From: an uncultured Collinsella sp.
GTDB taxonomy: Bacteria; Actinomycetota; Coriobacteriia; Coriobacteriales; Coriobacteriaceae
DNA: 64,000 nt
Assembly (NCBI GenBank): GCA_900542825.1
Contig: UQOY01000003.1
Span: forward strand, 1 to 64,000
Direction: 5' to 3'
How positions within the stretch are numbered: the stretch's first letter is position 1; each line of letters opens with the position of its first letter. Under the pieces are notes generated by a model that saw only the letters and a program-made list of their open reading frames with translations, was not told the DNA's origin and ran no database searches. Below are positions 41,147 to 51,200 of the stretch, piece by piece. Position numbers and translations under genes: made by a program.

Positions 41147-41617
41147 GTGGATACCCTTCCCATCACCACACCGCGCCAAGCTGGCATCTACGTGCGCCAG
41201 GCACGCGAGGCTCAGGGTCTCACCCGTGCCGCCCTCGCTAAAAAGGCCGGTGTTTCGGAGCGCCTGCTCGCATCGCTCGAGCTGGGAGATGCCACGGGCA
41301 TTCGGCTCGACAAGCTGCTGGCGGTTTTCGGTGCTCTTGGACTGGCGCTCGCCGCTCAAGGGGATATCGACGAATCGAAAAACGAGCAACCAGTCGACGC
41401 CCCGCATGCTGATTTGCAACCTCGTAGCACCCCCAGGCGCCATCACGCTCAACGTTTTCACCATCGCAACCGTCGCAGCGCAGCCATTCCGGCTCTCGCA
41501 GATGTCCCCTTTACGTCCGAGCTCTACGACAAGGTCTTCGCCGATTTCGCCATGTCCAATCTCGGAGTCTCGATTGCCGCAAACCCATCTGCCCAAACCA
41601 GGCCCAAAGGGAGGTAG
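41147..41617 (+). CDS. hipB: HipB-like antitoxin, XRE family
   Basis: 156 residues from GTG, with TTAGGAG 6 nt upstream. Residues 10-70 form an XRE helix-turn-helix (IYVRQAREAQGLTRAALAKK, VSERLLASLELGDATGI, LDKLLAVFGALGLALAAQ). The tail is longer than in E. coli HipB (88 aa) and includes a His/Arg-rich stretch (about 96-112), so a frame problem or lineage-specific tail is possible. The hipA gene starts 3 nt later. Expected to repress the operon and neutralise HipA. Confidence 0.85.
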   Translation: MDTLPITTPRQAGIYVRQAREAQGLTRAALAKKAGVSERLLASLELGDATGIRLDKLLAVFGALGLALAAQGDIDESKNEQPVDAPHADLQPRSTPRRHHAQRFHHRNRRSAAIPALADVPFTSELYDKVFADFAMSNLGVSIAANPSAQTRPKGR

Positions 41618-41620
41618 CAA

Positions 41621-42925
41621 GTGGCCAGAAAAACGCTTCGGACTATTATTTGCGGCGTACCTGCGGGAACGCTCACGCAAGATGAGAACGGTCTTATCAG
41701 CTTTACCTACGATCATGACTATGACGGGCCAGCCCTATCGACCAACATACCCGTATCAAATCGCACATACGGCCAACAGGTCATGAATCCATACTTGTTT
41801 GGCCTTCTACCCGACAGCGAGGACCAACGAAAAGCGATTGCCGCCGAATTCAACGTTAGGCCCAACAATCCCGTTGCGTTGCTCTGCCATATCGGACTCG
41901 ACTGTCCGGGCGGAGTGCAGTTTTGTGCCGAAGAAGACGTCGACGCCGTCCTGCATCGCTCCGGCGAATACCGCCCTATAGACGACCACGAAATTGCGCT
42001 TCGTCTCAAGTCGATCAGAGATGACCGCGATGCATCGTGGATGGGTCTAGATGAAAGTTGGTCACTTGGAGGCAACCAGGGCAAGTTCGCGCTCGCGTTC
42101 GCAAACGGCCGCTGGTGCGAATGCATGGGGTCCTCGCCCACGACGCATATTTTCAAAAATGGCGTTATCGGATTTAAACTCGAGGCTCTCAATGAGTTTG
42201 TCTGCATGAAAAGCGCCCAGCGCGCCGGTATCGCAACGGCAAACGTCGAATATCGTATGTTTGAGGACGAACCTGCCCTCATTGTTGAGCGCTATGACCG
42301 CGTGAAAGTCAAAGACGGAACGATCAGGCGCCTACATCAAGAAGACCTCTGTCAGGCACTTGGGGTGATGCCCGCCCAAAAGTACACGGCAGACGGCGGC
42401 CCGACCACACGCGACATTCAAGAGCTCCTCGTAAATACGAGCCACCATCAACTTAACCTGTATCTGTTTACGCAGATACTGTTCTTCAACGCCATTATCG
42501 GCGCACCGGATGCGCACGCGAAAAACTATTCCCTGCTCCTTGGAAACGACGGCGCAGCCATGATGGCTCGTATGTACGATGTCGCGTCGGGTTTGGCGTA
42601 TGAGCGCATGCGCCGCCGGGCGCGCCTTGCCATGAGCGTTGGCGGCGAAAATCGTGTGGGGCGCATCGGTCCAGGCGCTATCCGCCGATACCACGGTATG
42701 GGCGACCCCGCGCTGGAGGCGACGCTCGCCGATGCCGGGCTATCCGAGAAGTTTTGCTTTGCGACCATGATGGACCTCGCCTACGAGGTACCCATTTGTA
42801 TGGAAGAGGTCATGGACGAATACGCCGACCTGCCCGGCATGGCGGACCTGCGCGAGCATATGCTCGGCCCCGTCCGCGAAAACTGCCAGCGCACCCTCGA
42901 CCTCATCAGGGCAGAAATGGACTAG
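41621..42925 (+). CDS. hipA: HipA-like serine/threonine kinase toxin
   Basis: 434 residues from GTG, with GGGAGG 6 nt upstream. Present are the N-terminal subdomain (LISFTYDHDYDGPALSTNIPV), the Gly-rich ATP loop SLGGNQGKFALAF (about 148-160), LIVERYDRV, the catalytic loop GAPDAHAKNYSLLL (about 290) and the metal-binding MYDVASGLAY. E. coli HipA phosphorylates glutamyl-tRNA synthetase and causes growth arrest. The motifs look intact, so the toxin is probably active. Confidence 0.92.
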   Translation: MARKTLRTIICGVPAGTLTQDENGLISFTYDHDYDGPALSTNIPVSNRTYGQQVMNPYLFGLLPDSEDQRKAIAAEFNVRPNNPVALLCHIGLDCPGGVQFCAEEDVDAVLHRSGEYRPIDDHEIALRLKSIRDDRDASWMGLDESWSLGGNQGKFALAFANGRWCECMGSSPTTHIFKNGVIGFKLEALNEFVCMKSAQRAGIATANVEYRMFEDEPALIVERYDRVKVKDGTIRRLHQEDLCQALGVMPAQKYTADGGPTTRDIQELLVNTSHHQLNLYLFTQILFFNAIIGAPDAHAKNYSLLLGNDGAAMMARMYDVASGLAYERMRRRARLAMSVGGENRVGRIGPGAIRRYHGMGDPALEATLADAGLSEKFCFATMMDLAYEVPICMEEVMDEYADLPGMADLREHMLGPVRENCQRTLDLIRAEMD

Positions 42926-42950
42926 GTGGCCGTTATTTCGCAATTATCAA

Positions 42951-43000
42951 ACAAAAGAGAGGGGGCACCCGTCGCAAAAGCTCAGATGCCCCCTCTCGTA
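42951..43000 (-). terminator. terminator between hipA and pepD
   Basis: GAGAGGGGGCA pairs with TGCCCCCTCTC around a 19-nt loop. On the minus strand it is followed by TTTTGTTT, so it mainly serves pepD. Confidence 0.8.
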
Positions 43001-43052
43001 ATGTCATTTGCAATCCGCTAGCACGTGGCTCGAACTGCTGCTAGCGCGACCT

Positions 43053-44510
43053 TTACGCAGCAAGGCGCTTGAGGACGTCGATGAGCAGCTCGTAGAAGCG
43101 CTCGGCAGAAGCGAGCTCCATGCTCTCGTCCGGGGTGTGGACATCGGAGAGCGTCGGGCCCACGGCGATGGCGTCCAGGCCGTGCAGGGCCTCGGCAAAC
43201 AGGCCGCACTCAAGGCCGGCGTGAATGGACTCGATGCGCAGCTCGGAGCCAAAGAGCTCGCGATAGCTCTCGACAAAGACGTCGCGGACCGGCGAATGCT
43301 CGGCATAGCTCCAGCCGGGATACTCGAACTCAAACTTGGCGTCGAATCCCAGGACATCGGCCAGCGTCTGCAGGCGGTCCTTGAACTCGTTCTGCAGCGA
43401 GGTGATCGAAGAGCGCGGGGACAGCATGATCTTGACTTGGTCGTCAGAGGTGGCAACCACGCCGATGTTGGAGGAAACCTCGACGGAGCCGTCGGTGGCG
43501 ACGTTGCGGCGGATCACACCGTTGGGGGCAAGACGCAGAGCGCGAATAAGGGCAAGTGCGGACTTCTCGTCCATGGCCTCGACCTCAGTGTTGTCGGCAA
43601 TCTCAACCGTGCAGGTAAAGCCGGGGTCGAAGACCTCGAGCTCGGCAGTAACGTCGGCGATGATGCCCTTTGCGATCTGGGCCGCGGCCTCGGCGGCAGC
43701 GTGGTCGGCGTAGACCAGAACAGCCTTGCACTCACGGTTGATGGCGTTGTCCTTGGTGCCGCCGTTGAAGCTGACGATGGCGGGCTCGCCGGCAACCATC
43801 AGGCGGTCGATGATGCGGGCCATGATGAGGTTGCCGTTGCCGCGCTCCAGGTGGATATCGCTGCCGGAGTGACCGCCCAGCAGGCCGGAGATGTCGAGCG
43901 TGAGGGTGCTACCGGTCTTGTGCTCGCGCGCGATCGGGCAGGTGTAGGTAACGACGACGCCGCCGGCGCAGCTGACGGTGGCAACGCCCTCTTCCTCGGA
44001 GTCAAGGTTAATCATGGTGCGGGCGCTAATCTGGGACTTGTCGAGCGTCTCGGCGCCGACCAGGCCAGTCTCCTCGTCGGTGGTGAACACGCACTCGAGG
44101 GCGGGGTGAGCGATCGAATCGTCATCGAGAACAGTGAGCATCAGAGCGACGGCAATACCGTTGTCGGCGCCCAGAGTGGTGCCGTTAGCGGTGAGGACGC
44201 CGTCCTTGACGACCAGGTCGATACCATCAGTCGTAAAGTCGTGCTCAACGGAGCCCAGCTTGTCGCACACCATGTCGATGTGGCCCTGCAGCATCACGGT
44301 CGGGGCATTCTCGGCGCCGGCAGATGCGGGCTTGCGAATGATGACGTTGTAGACCTCGTCCTGATACACATCGAGACCGCGCTCCTTGGCAAACGCGACC
44401 AGGAAATCGCTGATGCCCTTCTCGTTGCCAGACCCACGGGGGATCGCGCTGACCTCCTCAAAGAAATGGAACAGCTGGGCGGGCTCGTAGCCGGTAATCT
44501 TGTAGTCCAT
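43053..44510 (-). CDS. pepD: aminoacyl-histidine dipeptidase (PepD, M20 family)
   Basis: Cytoplasmic zinc dipeptidase of 485 residues with broad Xaa-His specificity. Metal ligands and catalytic residues appear in VMLQGHIDMVCDK (about 80), LGADNGIAVAL, and TTDEETGLVGAE; a lid domain follows and HAGLECGLFAE lies near the end. AGGAGGCACC precedes the ATG at 44510; the longer frame has no ribosome site. Confidence 0.93.
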   Translation of the reverse strand: MDYKITGYEPAQLFHFFEEVSAIPRGSGNEKGISDFLVAFAKERGLDVYQDEVYNVIIRKPASAGAENAPTVMLQGHIDMVCDKLGSVEHDFTTDGIDLVVKDGVLTANGTTLGADNGIAVALMLTVLDDDSIAHPALECVFTTDEETGLVGAETLDKSQISARTMINLDSEEEGVATVSCAGGVVVTYTCPIAREHKTGSTLTLDISGLLGGHSGSDIHLERGNGNLIMARIIDRLMVAGEPAIVSFNGGTKDNAINRECKAVLVYADHAAAEAAAQIAKGIIADVTAELEVFDPGFTCTVEIADNTEVEAMDEKSALALIRALRLAPNGVIRRNVATDGSVEVSSNIGVVATSDDQVKIMLSPRSSITSLQNEFKDRLQTLADVLGFDAKFEFEYPGWSYAEHSPVRDVFVESYRELFGSELRIESIHAGLECGLFAEALHGLDAIAVGPTLSDVHTPDESMELASAERFYELLIDVLKRLAA

Positions 44511-44669
44511 GGTGCCTCCTTGGCGCAACTGGTTAGACAGTAAGACATGCGACTTGTATATTCCCAGACTTTGCGTGCATAAACCAGTCGAAAACGCCGA
44601 GCGCCCTCGCATCATCGGCTAACGGTGGACCGTATAGCGTAACGGTCACAACTTCCGCAGCTCTACAAC

Positions 44670-44697
44670 TCGAGGCGCCCTTTCCGGAGCGCCTCGA
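44670..44697 (-). terminator. possible clpC terminator hairpin
   Basis: CGAGGCGC pairs with GCGCCTCG around a 10-nt loop, about 30 nt after the clpC stop. No long T run follows. The remaining 150 bp up to pepD hold nothing else I can name. Confidence 0.45.
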
Positions 44698-44724
44698 TTG
44701 CGCATATCAAATTGTCGCCACGCC

Positions 44725-47367
44725 CTACAGCGCGCCGGAACCGGCTTGCATCATGCCGCCGGGGCCCGAGGTCACGCCGCCGCTCACGGGCGCGGCGTTG
44801 CCGGTGTGCGGTGCCGCCGGAGCGGTATCGCCACCGAGCGTGCCCGCCGGACGCGGTGCCGGGATCTCGCCCGTGCCGTGGCTAAAGACAAACTTGCCAT
44901 CGGCCACGTCACACAGGACGGTATCGCCCTCGCCCCACTCACCGGCCAGAAGCTCCTCGGACAGCGGGTCCTCGATGAGCTTTTGGATGGCACGGCGCAG
45001 CGGACGCGCACCGTTGGTGAGGTCGGTGCCCTCGGCCACGATCTTGTCATAGGCCGCATCGGTGAGCTTGATGTTCATGCCGTTGGTAATCAGGCGCTGG
45101 CGCAGGTCGTCCACCAGCAGGTGAGCGATCTTAGTCAGGTTCTCACCCGAAAGCTTCTGGAACACCACGATGTCGTCGATACGGTTGAGCAGCTCGGGGC
45201 GGAACAGGCGTTTGAGCTCGCCCATCGCACGGCCCTTAATCTCGCTCGAGGTAAGGCCCTGCTCGCCGGTGGTGCCAAAGCCCACGCTTGCATCCTGCGC
45301 GATCTCGCGGGCGCCCACGTTGGACGTCATGATAATCACGGTATTACGGAAGTCGACCGTCTTGCCCTGGCTATCGGTCAGGCGGCCCTCCTCCAGCACC
45401 TGCAGCAGAATGTTGAAGATATCGGGGTGCGCCTTCTCGATCTCGTCGAACAGTACAACCGAGTACGGATGACGGCGCACGGCCTTGGTGAGCTGACCGC
45501 CCTCGTCATGGCCCACGTAGCCCGGGGGGCTACCGATAAGCTTGGAGACCTCAAACTCGCTGCCGAACTCCGACATGTCGAAGCTGATGAGCGCGTCCTT
45601 GCTGCCAAAGAGATACTCAGCGAGCGTCTTGGCGAGCTCGGTCTTGCCCGTGCCGGTGGGACCCAGGAAGATAAAGCTGCCACCGGGACGACGCGGATCC
45701 TTGAGCGGCGAGCGACTGCGGCGCACGGCCTTGGCAACGGCCTCGACGGCCTCGTCCTGGCCGATAATGCGGGTCTTGAGCACGCTTTCGGCCTGCAGCA
45801 GGCGACGGCTCTCGCTCTCGGTGAGCGAAGACACCGGCACGCCCGAGGTCACGGACACGATGTCGGCAATCTGGCTCACATCAATAGTGAGCGGGCTCGC
45901 GTCGAGCTCGGCCGTCCAGGCAGCCTTGGCCTCGGCAAGCTCAATCTCGGCAGCCTTCTGCTGCTCGGTAATCTCGGCGGCCTTGTTCATGTCGTCGCTC
46001 TCGGTGGCCTCCTGTGCGGCAGCCTTGAGCTCCTCGACGCGATGCTCGGCCTCGCGCACCGGCTCGGGCGCGCGATTGGCGGCAATGCGGGCGCGGGCAC
46101 CGGCCTCGTCGATGAGGTCGATGGCCTTATCGGGCAGGAAGCGGTCCTGAATGTAGCGGTTGGAGAGGTTCGCGGCGGCCTCGATAGCACCCTGTGTGTA
46201 ACGCACATGGTGGTGCTCCTCGTAGCGCGGCTTGAGCGCGGTCAGGATCTTGACCGTGTCCTCGACGCTCGGCTCCTCGACATCGATGGTCTGGAAGCGA
46301 CGCTCAAAGGCCGGATCCTTGGTGAGGTACTTGCGGAACTCCTCTGCCGTCGTGGCACCGATAATCTGGAAGGCGCCGCGCGCGAGCACGGGCTTGAGCA
46401 TGGAGCTTGCGTCGATGGAACCCTCAGCAGAACCGGCACCGATGATGGTGTGCATCTCGTCGATAAACAGGATGACGTCGTCGGCCTCGGTTGCCTCCTG
46501 TATCACGTTCTTGAGGCGCTCCTCAAACTCGCCGCGATACTTGGCGCCCGCGACAAGACCCGGCAGGTCGAGCGTCCAGATGTTCTGGTTCATAAGGTTC
46601 TCGGGCACGTTGCCGGCAGCGATCTGCTGCGCCAGGCCCTCGACGATGGCCGTCTTGCCCACACCGGGGTCACCCAAGATAAGCGGGTTGTTCTTGGTGC
46701 GGCGCGAAAGGATCTCCATCATGCGCTGGACTTCCTTTTCGCGACCGATCACGGGGTCGAGCTCGCCGTCGCGTGCTTTCTGCGTAAGGTTGGTGGCGAA
46801 CTGCTTGAGTGTATCGGTGCCGCCCCCCTTTTGCTGCGAGGCGTCCGAACCGCTAAAGAACGGCAGGCCCGCACCGGGACGCCCGGCACCGGCGCCGGCG
46901 AGCGGACGCTTCTTGTCCTGATCCTTGGCGGTAAGCTTCTCGATGGCTTTTTTAATGGAAGCGGACGACACACCCAGGCGCATGAGGATGTCCATGGCCA
47001 TGCCGTTGCCCTCTTCGACGATACCGATGAGCAGGTGCTCGGTCGACACATAGGTCTGGTTGTTCTCACGTGCCACGCGGAAGGAGCGCTCCATCACGCT
47101 GATGACGAGCGGCGTAAAGGCGAGCTTAGCGGCCTCGGTCTCCTCGCTGGGCTCGGGAACGGTAGTCTGGACCTCTTTGAGTGTGTCCATGATGTCATCG
47201 TAGGAGATATCGAGCGAGCGCAGCGCCTCGGCGGCAATGCCCTCGTCCTCCTTGGCGAGCGCGAGCAGCAGATGCTCGGTACCCACCTTATTTGAATGAA
47301 GATCGAGCGCCTCTTGCTTGGCCATGGACATGACCTTGCGCGCGCGATCGGTAAATCTATCTAACAT
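44725..47367 (-). CDS. clpC: ATP-dependent Clp protease ATP-binding subunit ClpC
   Basis: AAA+ unfoldase of 880 residues that feeds substrates to ClpP. It has the N-terminal repeat domain (VGTEHLLLALAKEDEGIA), D1 Walker A GDPGVGKTA, a short M domain (about 415-465), D2 Walker A GPTGTGKTELAKTLAE and Walker B VLFDEIEKAHP. The last about 45 residues are a Gly/Pro/Ala-rich tail ending GSGAL, not typical of ClpC. AAGGAA lies 6 nt before the ATG at 47367. No ctsR or mcsAB genes accompany it. Confidence 0.93.
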   Translation of the reverse strand: MLDRFTDRARKVMSMAKQEALDLHSNKVGTEHLLLALAKEDEGIAAEALRSLDISYDDIMDTLKEVQTTVPEPSEETEAAKLAFTPLVISVMERSFRVARENNQTYVSTEHLLIGIVEEGNGMAMDILMRLGVSSASIKKAIEKLTAKDQDKKRPLAGAGAGRPGAGLPFFSGSDASQQKGGGTDTLKQFATNLTQKARDGELDPVIGREKEVQRMMEILSRRTKNNPLILGDPGVGKTAIVEGLAQQIAAGNVPENLMNQNIWTLDLPGLVAGAKYRGEFEERLKNVIQEATEADDVILFIDEMHTIIGAGSAEGSIDASSMLKPVLARGAFQIIGATTAEEFRKYLTKDPAFERRFQTIDVEEPSVEDTVKILTALKPRYEEHHHVRYTQGAIEAAANLSNRYIQDRFLPDKAIDLIDEAGARARIAANRAPEPVREAEHRVEELKAAAQEATESDDMNKAAEITEQQKAAEIELAEAKAAWTAELDASPLTIDVSQIADIVSVTSGVPVSSLTESESRRLLQAESVLKTRIIGQDEAVEAVAKAVRRSRSPLKDPRRPGGSFIFLGPTGTGKTELAKTLAEYLFGSKDALISFDMSEFGSEFEVSKLIGSPPGYVGHDEGGQLTKAVRRHPYSVVLFDEIEKAHPDIFNILLQVLEEGRLTDSQGKTVDFRNTVIIMTSNVGAREIAQDASVGFGTTGEQGLTSSEIKGRAMGELKRLFRPELLNRIDDIVVFQKLSGENLTKIAHLLVDDLRQRLITNGMNIKLTDAAYDKIVAEGTDLTNGARPLRRAIQKLIEDPLSEELLAGEWGEGDTVLCDVADGKFVFSHGTGEIPAPRPAGTLGGDTAPAAPHTGNAAPVSGGVTSGPGGMMQAGSGAL

Positions 47368-47506
47368 GCTCGTTTCCTTACATGAGTCCATCGAAATCAA
47401 AACGCCCGCCCGTCGGCGGCGCTTTTGTCTCTTTACCCACAGGTCGTCTATGTTAACAGCTGGAGGAATATCTATAAACCCGGCTCACATGAATGCAGGT
47501 TATGAC

Positions 47507-47533
47507 CGCATCGCGGGACTCACCGCGCGATGC
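47507..47533. repeat. hairpin after the TetR gene
   Basis: GCATCGCG pairs with CGCGATGC. It lies 27 nt past the TetR stop codon and may be its terminator, without a T run. Confidence 0.4.
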
Positions 47534-47559
47534 GCGACGGGCGCCCCGCAAGAGAAACC

Positions 47560-48249
47560 CTAGACGTCTTTCACCACGTCGGGACTCGTCGCACGCGATG
47601 CGCGATAGGCATCGGCCTCCTTGGAGACGCGTTCGAGCAGCTCGGATGTATCGGCGCCCTCGACTTGCGCGACCGTTTCAACCGTCTGCATGGCGACCGC
47701 CCTCAGGTACGCGCACGCGCTGTCCCCCAGCTGCTCGAGGTCTATCTCCTCGCCGCCCTCCCGGGCAAAGCCGACCGCCATCACAAAGCCCATGATGCCC
47801 GAAACCAGAAAGCCCACCGCAAAGCTCGAATCTGCCTTGAGCTCTTCTCCGTCAGGGTGGACGATCTCTCTCACGCGGTCGATGATGATCGTATGGATGC
47901 CCTGCACGACCTGCTCGGCGGCACCCGCCCTCATGGTGATGACGATGCGCCGCAGCAGGCAGCGGACGTCGCGCCGGTCGAACGCCGAAAGGTCGCCCTC
48001 GCTCGAAAAATGCCAGAGGGCATCGGTGATAAGCTCGTTATCCTGCAGCAGCTGGGCTATGGCGATGGCGACGAGTTCATCGAAATCGTGAAAATAGTAG
48101 TAAAACGTTCCGCGATTGCACTGGGCGGCGCGGGTCACCTCGCCAACCGACAGCTCGAAGATGCTGTTGTTCTCGATGAGCTCCCAAAACGCCTCGATGA
48201 TACGGGTGCGTGCATCGGGCGCATCGGCGTCCTTACGCGGTCTCGCCAT
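47560..48249 (-). CDS. TetR-family transcriptional regulator
   Basis: 229 residues. The helix-turn-helix is LSVGEVTRAAQCNRGTFYYYFHDFDELV (about 35-62), the classic TetR signature, followed by a ligand-binding domain with a hydrophobic helix FAVGFLVSGIMGFVMAVGF. The start overlaps the 3' end of the giant activase gene by 17 bp, so both are on one mRNA. A perfect palindrome in the activase promoter is the likely operator, giving autoregulation. Confidence 0.88.
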   Translation of the reverse strand: MARPRKDADAPDARTRIIEAFWELIENNSIFELSVGEVTRAAQCNRGTFYYYFHDFDELVAIAIAQLLQDNELITDALWHFSSEGDLSAFDRRDVRCLLRRIVITMRAGAAEQVVQGIHTIIIDRVREIVHPDGEELKADSSFAVGFLVSGIMGFVMAVGFAREGGEEIDLEQLGDSACAYLRAVAMQTVETVAQVEGADTSELLERVSKEADAYRASRATSPDVVKDV

Positions 48250-51200
48250 GCGCCTCACCGCACCCCTGCGCCTTGGCGTTCATGATGAGCATCTGAAGAC
48301 GGTTCTCCACGTTGGCGAAGCTCACGTCGGGATCGTAGTCGAGCGGCAGAAACTGCGCCGTGGGATACTGCTCCTTGAGCGCATGGATGAGCCCGCGCCC
48401 CACGACATGGTTGGGCAGACACCCGAACGGCTGCAGGATCACGAAGTTACGGCAGCCGCGCTTGGCGTGCTCGAGGATCTCCGCCGGAATCAGCACGCCC
48501 TCGCCCGCATCGAACGTATGGTGCAGGATCTTATCGCTCGCGCGCACGAGCTCGGGCATGCGCGTCGGCGGCTCGTAGAGCGGGCTCGCCGCGCCCAGGC
48601 GGTCGCAACGGTCGTGCGCGAGCTCGAACAGGTTGTCCGCCGTGGCGTACCAGGCCTTTTCGGGCAGCGACAGGTCGACGTGGAACTCGCGCGACTGCGC
48701 ATGCTTGTAGAAATAGGTTTTGCGGATCACGTCGGTCATGCGCGCCTCGATGACCTCGAGCCCGTTGTCCTCGAGGTAGCGCTCGATCTCGTGGTTGGCG
48801 CCGAGATGGAAATTGAGCAGGTACTCGCCCACGATGAGAACGGTCGGATGCGGGTTCGAGCGGTCGTACGGAACGGCGTCCATGATCGCAAGCGCGCGTT
48901 TGAAGCCCGTCGCCTGGCCTCTCAGCCCGGAGCGCTCCATGCCCTCGATAACCTCATCGAGCGCGCGGTCGAACGCAGCGTCCGCCGCGCCCTTCTCGAG
49001 CTCGTAGGGACGGATGCGCCTAAGCATGGCCTCGAGGGCATCGATCATGGGAAGACCGTAGGCGATCTGGATGCTCGGGCCAAGGCCGAGCTTGAAGCCC
49101 GGATGCGCATTGTGGGCATCGACGTCGTCGTTGGTGAGCACCGGGACATAGTCGTATCCCGCGTCGTCGAGCGCGCGGCGCAGCAGGGGCATGTAGTGCG
49201 TCAGGCGGCAGTCGCCGATATACTTGCCAGTCACCACGGCGACGTCGTGCGGGTCGTACTTACCGCTCTCGAGTGCCGCGAGCGCCTCGCCGATCACGAT
49301 TTGCGCGGGGAAGCAGATGTCGTTGTGCACATAGCGTTTGCCCAGGCGGATGGCATTCTCGCGCCCGATATCAAGGGCCTCGGCGCGCACGCCCTGATTG
49401 CGCATCGCCGCGGTCATGAGCCTGCAGAACGCATGGGAGGTGTTGGGGACCAGCGCGATCTTGTCGTGCCGGTCGCGCTTGGTGTACTTGACCTTATACG
49501 GGTCGTCGAGCGGATGGACCGCGTGCACCCGGGCGCCCTCGGCACGCTCCTCCGCGCGACGACGGTTGACCGACTCGATAAACGAACGCACGCGAATGCC
49601 CATGGGACCGGCGACGTCGCTCTCATCGAGCTTGATCATCATCGGAACCTTGGAGCCCATCTCGCCCATCATGCGCGCGATCTCGTCGGTGAGATACGCA
49701 TCGTGGCCGCAGCCGAAGCTGCCCATCTGCACGAGCTCGAGCTCGGGCGTCGATGCGACGATGACCGCGCACGACAGCATGCGCGCATGGTAGTTGTTCA
49801 CGATGTCGATGCGGCTGTTGGAAAGATCGACGTTGCAGACCCCCGGCACCGCATCGGGCGTCAGCACGGGGATGCCGCGCTCAGAGAAGAGCTTGGGCAG
49901 CCCGTGGTTGACCAGCGGGTCGTTGTGGTACGGGCGCGAAGCGATCACCACCGCGTAGCCGCCGTCCTCGCGCACGTTCTCGAGCACCTGCCTGCCGCGC
50001 AGCTGCAGCTGGTTCTCAAACGTCTGCTGCGCGCGGTCCGCCTGCTCGGTCGCCTTGGCAACCAGGTCGGCATCGATATCGAAGGTCTCCTTGCACCACG
50101 CCTTGAGCTGGCGGTTTCGGTCGCCCTCGTCGTACCAGTGGAACAGCGGCGTATCGAACGGAACGCCGAAACGCTCCTCCGGGTTATCGGAATTGCGCAT
50201 CACGTAGGGGTATCCCTTTACGACGGCGCACATCCACTCGCTGGTAGAGGCGGTGTTTTCGGTGGGCACCGTCGTGATGATGGGCATGAAGATGCGGTCG
50301 ACGCCGGCGTCGACGAGATTGCGGATGTGCCCGTGGACGAGCTTGGCCGGGAAGCACACGGTGTCGGATGTGACGTGCGCCAGACCGCGCTCGTACATCG
50401 CCTTGGTGCTGCGTCCCGAGACGCGCACCTTAAAGCCGAGCGTGCTGAAGAACGTCGACCAGAACGGCATGGTGTCCCAGAACTCGAGCACACGGGGAAT
50501 GCCGATCGTGACATCGCGCCCCCCGCAGACGGGAACCGTGGGGTACGACTCGAACAGCAGCTTCTCGCGGTCGACAAAGAGATTGGGGGCAGCCGCGGTC
50601 CGGTCGCGCCCCGTGCCGGGTGCCTGTGCCTCGCAAGCACCCTGCGGACGCAGCTCCTCCGCCGCGGGAACCTCGCGCACGAGCTCATCCCATGAGATGG
50701 CGCCGCCGCGCGGGCAGCGATTGCCCGTGACGTAAAGCGAGCCGTCGCCAAATGCCACGACCGCGCGCTGGCAGCGGTTGTTGCACCGACGGCAGGTAAC
50801 GCCGCCGAACTCGCGATGCTCGAAGCGCTCCACGGCATCGAGCCCGATAAACGACGTGCCGGCGTCGCCCTTGCGGCATTCCTCGCGCGCGAGCAGGGCG
50901 ATACCGATAGCGCCCATCAGCCCCGGGTGGGGCGCACGCGTGACGGGTTTGCCCAGATACTGCTCGAATGCGCGCAGCACCGCGTCGTTTCGGAACGTGC
51001 CGCCCTGGACGACGACTTTGTCGCCCAGACGGTTGAGATTTGAAACGCGAATGACCTTGGTGAACACGTTCTCGATAATCGAACGGCAGAGACCGGCCAT
51101 GATGTCGCCCGGACCCTTACCGCGCCGCTGCTCGGAAACGACGCTGCTGTTCATGAACACCGTGCAGCGGCTGCCGAGAACGGCGGGGGCTTTGGACGAA

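Noticed and set aside
44698..47295. 865-codon open frame on + opposite clpC
   Set aside because: It is a mirror frame of a strongly conserved gene in GC-rich DNA, has no ribosome site and reads as Leu/Gly/His-rich noise.
48116..50695. 859-codon open frame on + opposite the activase
   Set aside because: Arg/Asp/Val-rich shadow of the conserved minus-strand gene.
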